Shown here: one piece after another, positions 63,910 to 64,000 of the stretch
Layout: each line of letters opens with the position of its first letter
How positions within the stretch are numbered: the first letter of the stretch is position 1
Assembly: GCA_963725415.1 (NCBI GenBank)
Contig: CAVRZY010000186.1
Coordinates: 3,600-67,599, forward strand
Length of the DNA stretch: 64,000 nt
Reading direction: 5' to 3'
DNA from: CAVRZY01 sp963725415
Lineage (GTDB): Bacteria; Acidobacteriota; Terriglobia; Bryobacterales; Bryobacteraceae
The notes under the pieces: generated by a model
Seen by the model: the letters and a program-made list of their open reading frames with translations, nothing else
What the model was told of the DNA's origin: nothing
Database searches by the model: none
Program-made: the position numbers and the translations under genes

Positions 63910-64000
63910 GCTGTAGGCAGAAGTCAATCGTCGGGGCGAACCAGTAACCGAAGTCCAGTCAGACAGATACCGGCCGAAGTCCGCTCACCCACCGGGGGAA

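Larger units (their letters stand above)
62187..64000. mobile_element. IS1634-like insertion sequence (right end at or near the window end)
   Basis: Left end candidate TTCCCCC at 62187-62193 with GTATCTGT at 62210-62217; the inverted counterparts ACAGATAC (63963-63970) and GGGGGAA (63994-64000) occur in the same order at the right. Between them lies an IS1634/DDE (Transposase_11-type) transposase. It interrupts permease 5. The right boundary and target duplication cannot be fixed because the window ends there. Confidence 0.72.

Noticed and set aside
1..64000. CRISPR arrays, tRNA or rRNA genes, riboswitches
   Set aside because: No regularly spaced repeats, no cloverleaf-like or rRNA sequence, and no known riboswitch consensus was recognised on reading.

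Overview
The window looks like chromosomal DNA of an Acidobacteriota member, probably close to Solibacter/Bryobacterales. It has high GC, several Tat-signal (RRxFL) periplasmic enzymes, an Oar-like TonB-dependent receptor, Ser/Thr kinases carrying TolB-like propeller or DUF4384 output domains, a tricorn-like protease, and five tandem ATPase-less MacB/FtsX-type permeases of the kind called acidobacterial duplicated orphan permeases (ADOP). The taxonomy is inferred from gene content only; no rRNA or tRNA gene was seen.

Layout. 1-1610: lower-GC end of a probable RiPP-type cluster (ABC exporter and a broken nucleotidyltransferase-like gene), which ends abruptly inside a truncated DUF2809 gene. 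1952-4261: ECF sigma factor, zinc-finger anti-sigma factor and a secreted protein, followed by a nested palindromic element. 4442-13218: amidohydrolase, Lhr-like helicase, Gfo/Idh oxidoreductase and a glycoside hydrolase with four frameshifts. 13472-16747: a compact four-gene accessory cassette (ParB/IbrB-like protein, a ParB-HTH-only protein, a nuclease-like protein and a PAPS-reductase/IbrA-like ATP pyrophosphatase) set between sugar-catabolic genes. 16963-20427: sulfatase, TonB-domain protein and a secreted protein. 20521-24175: an MNT/HEPN toxin-antitoxin pair between two copies of the 3' end of a DUF4384 gene, next to a Ser/Thr kinase. 24200-31457: tricorn-like protease, TonB-dependent receptor and a small secreted protein. 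31617-40713: scattered catabolic enzymes plus a kinase/propeller protein and an oligogalacturonate-lyase-like enzyme. 40752-44197: CBS protein, quinol nitric oxide reductase and hemerythrin, a likely NO-handling operon. 44306-47747: URO-D-like protein, sugar isomerase and enolase-superfamily enzyme. 47787-49972: NodB-like deacetylase, acyl carrier protein and ketosynthase. 50474-62205: the ADOP array, whose last member is cut by an IS1634-like element running to the window end.

The most interesting locus is the 13.5-16.7 kb cassette. It pairs a ParB-fold protein with a sulfur-transferase-type ATP pyrophosphatase, as in IbrB/IbrA and reminiscent of DNA phosphorothioation enzymes, and adds a nuclease-like gene and a second DNA-binding gene, all translationally coupled. 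A role in DNA modification or phage defence is an inference. Second is the MNT/HEPN pair flanked by direct repeats of its neighbour's 3' end.

Caution: about ten single-base frameshifts occur in otherwise well-conserved genes, several in or beside short homopolymers. Some of the genes called broken here may be intact in the organism.
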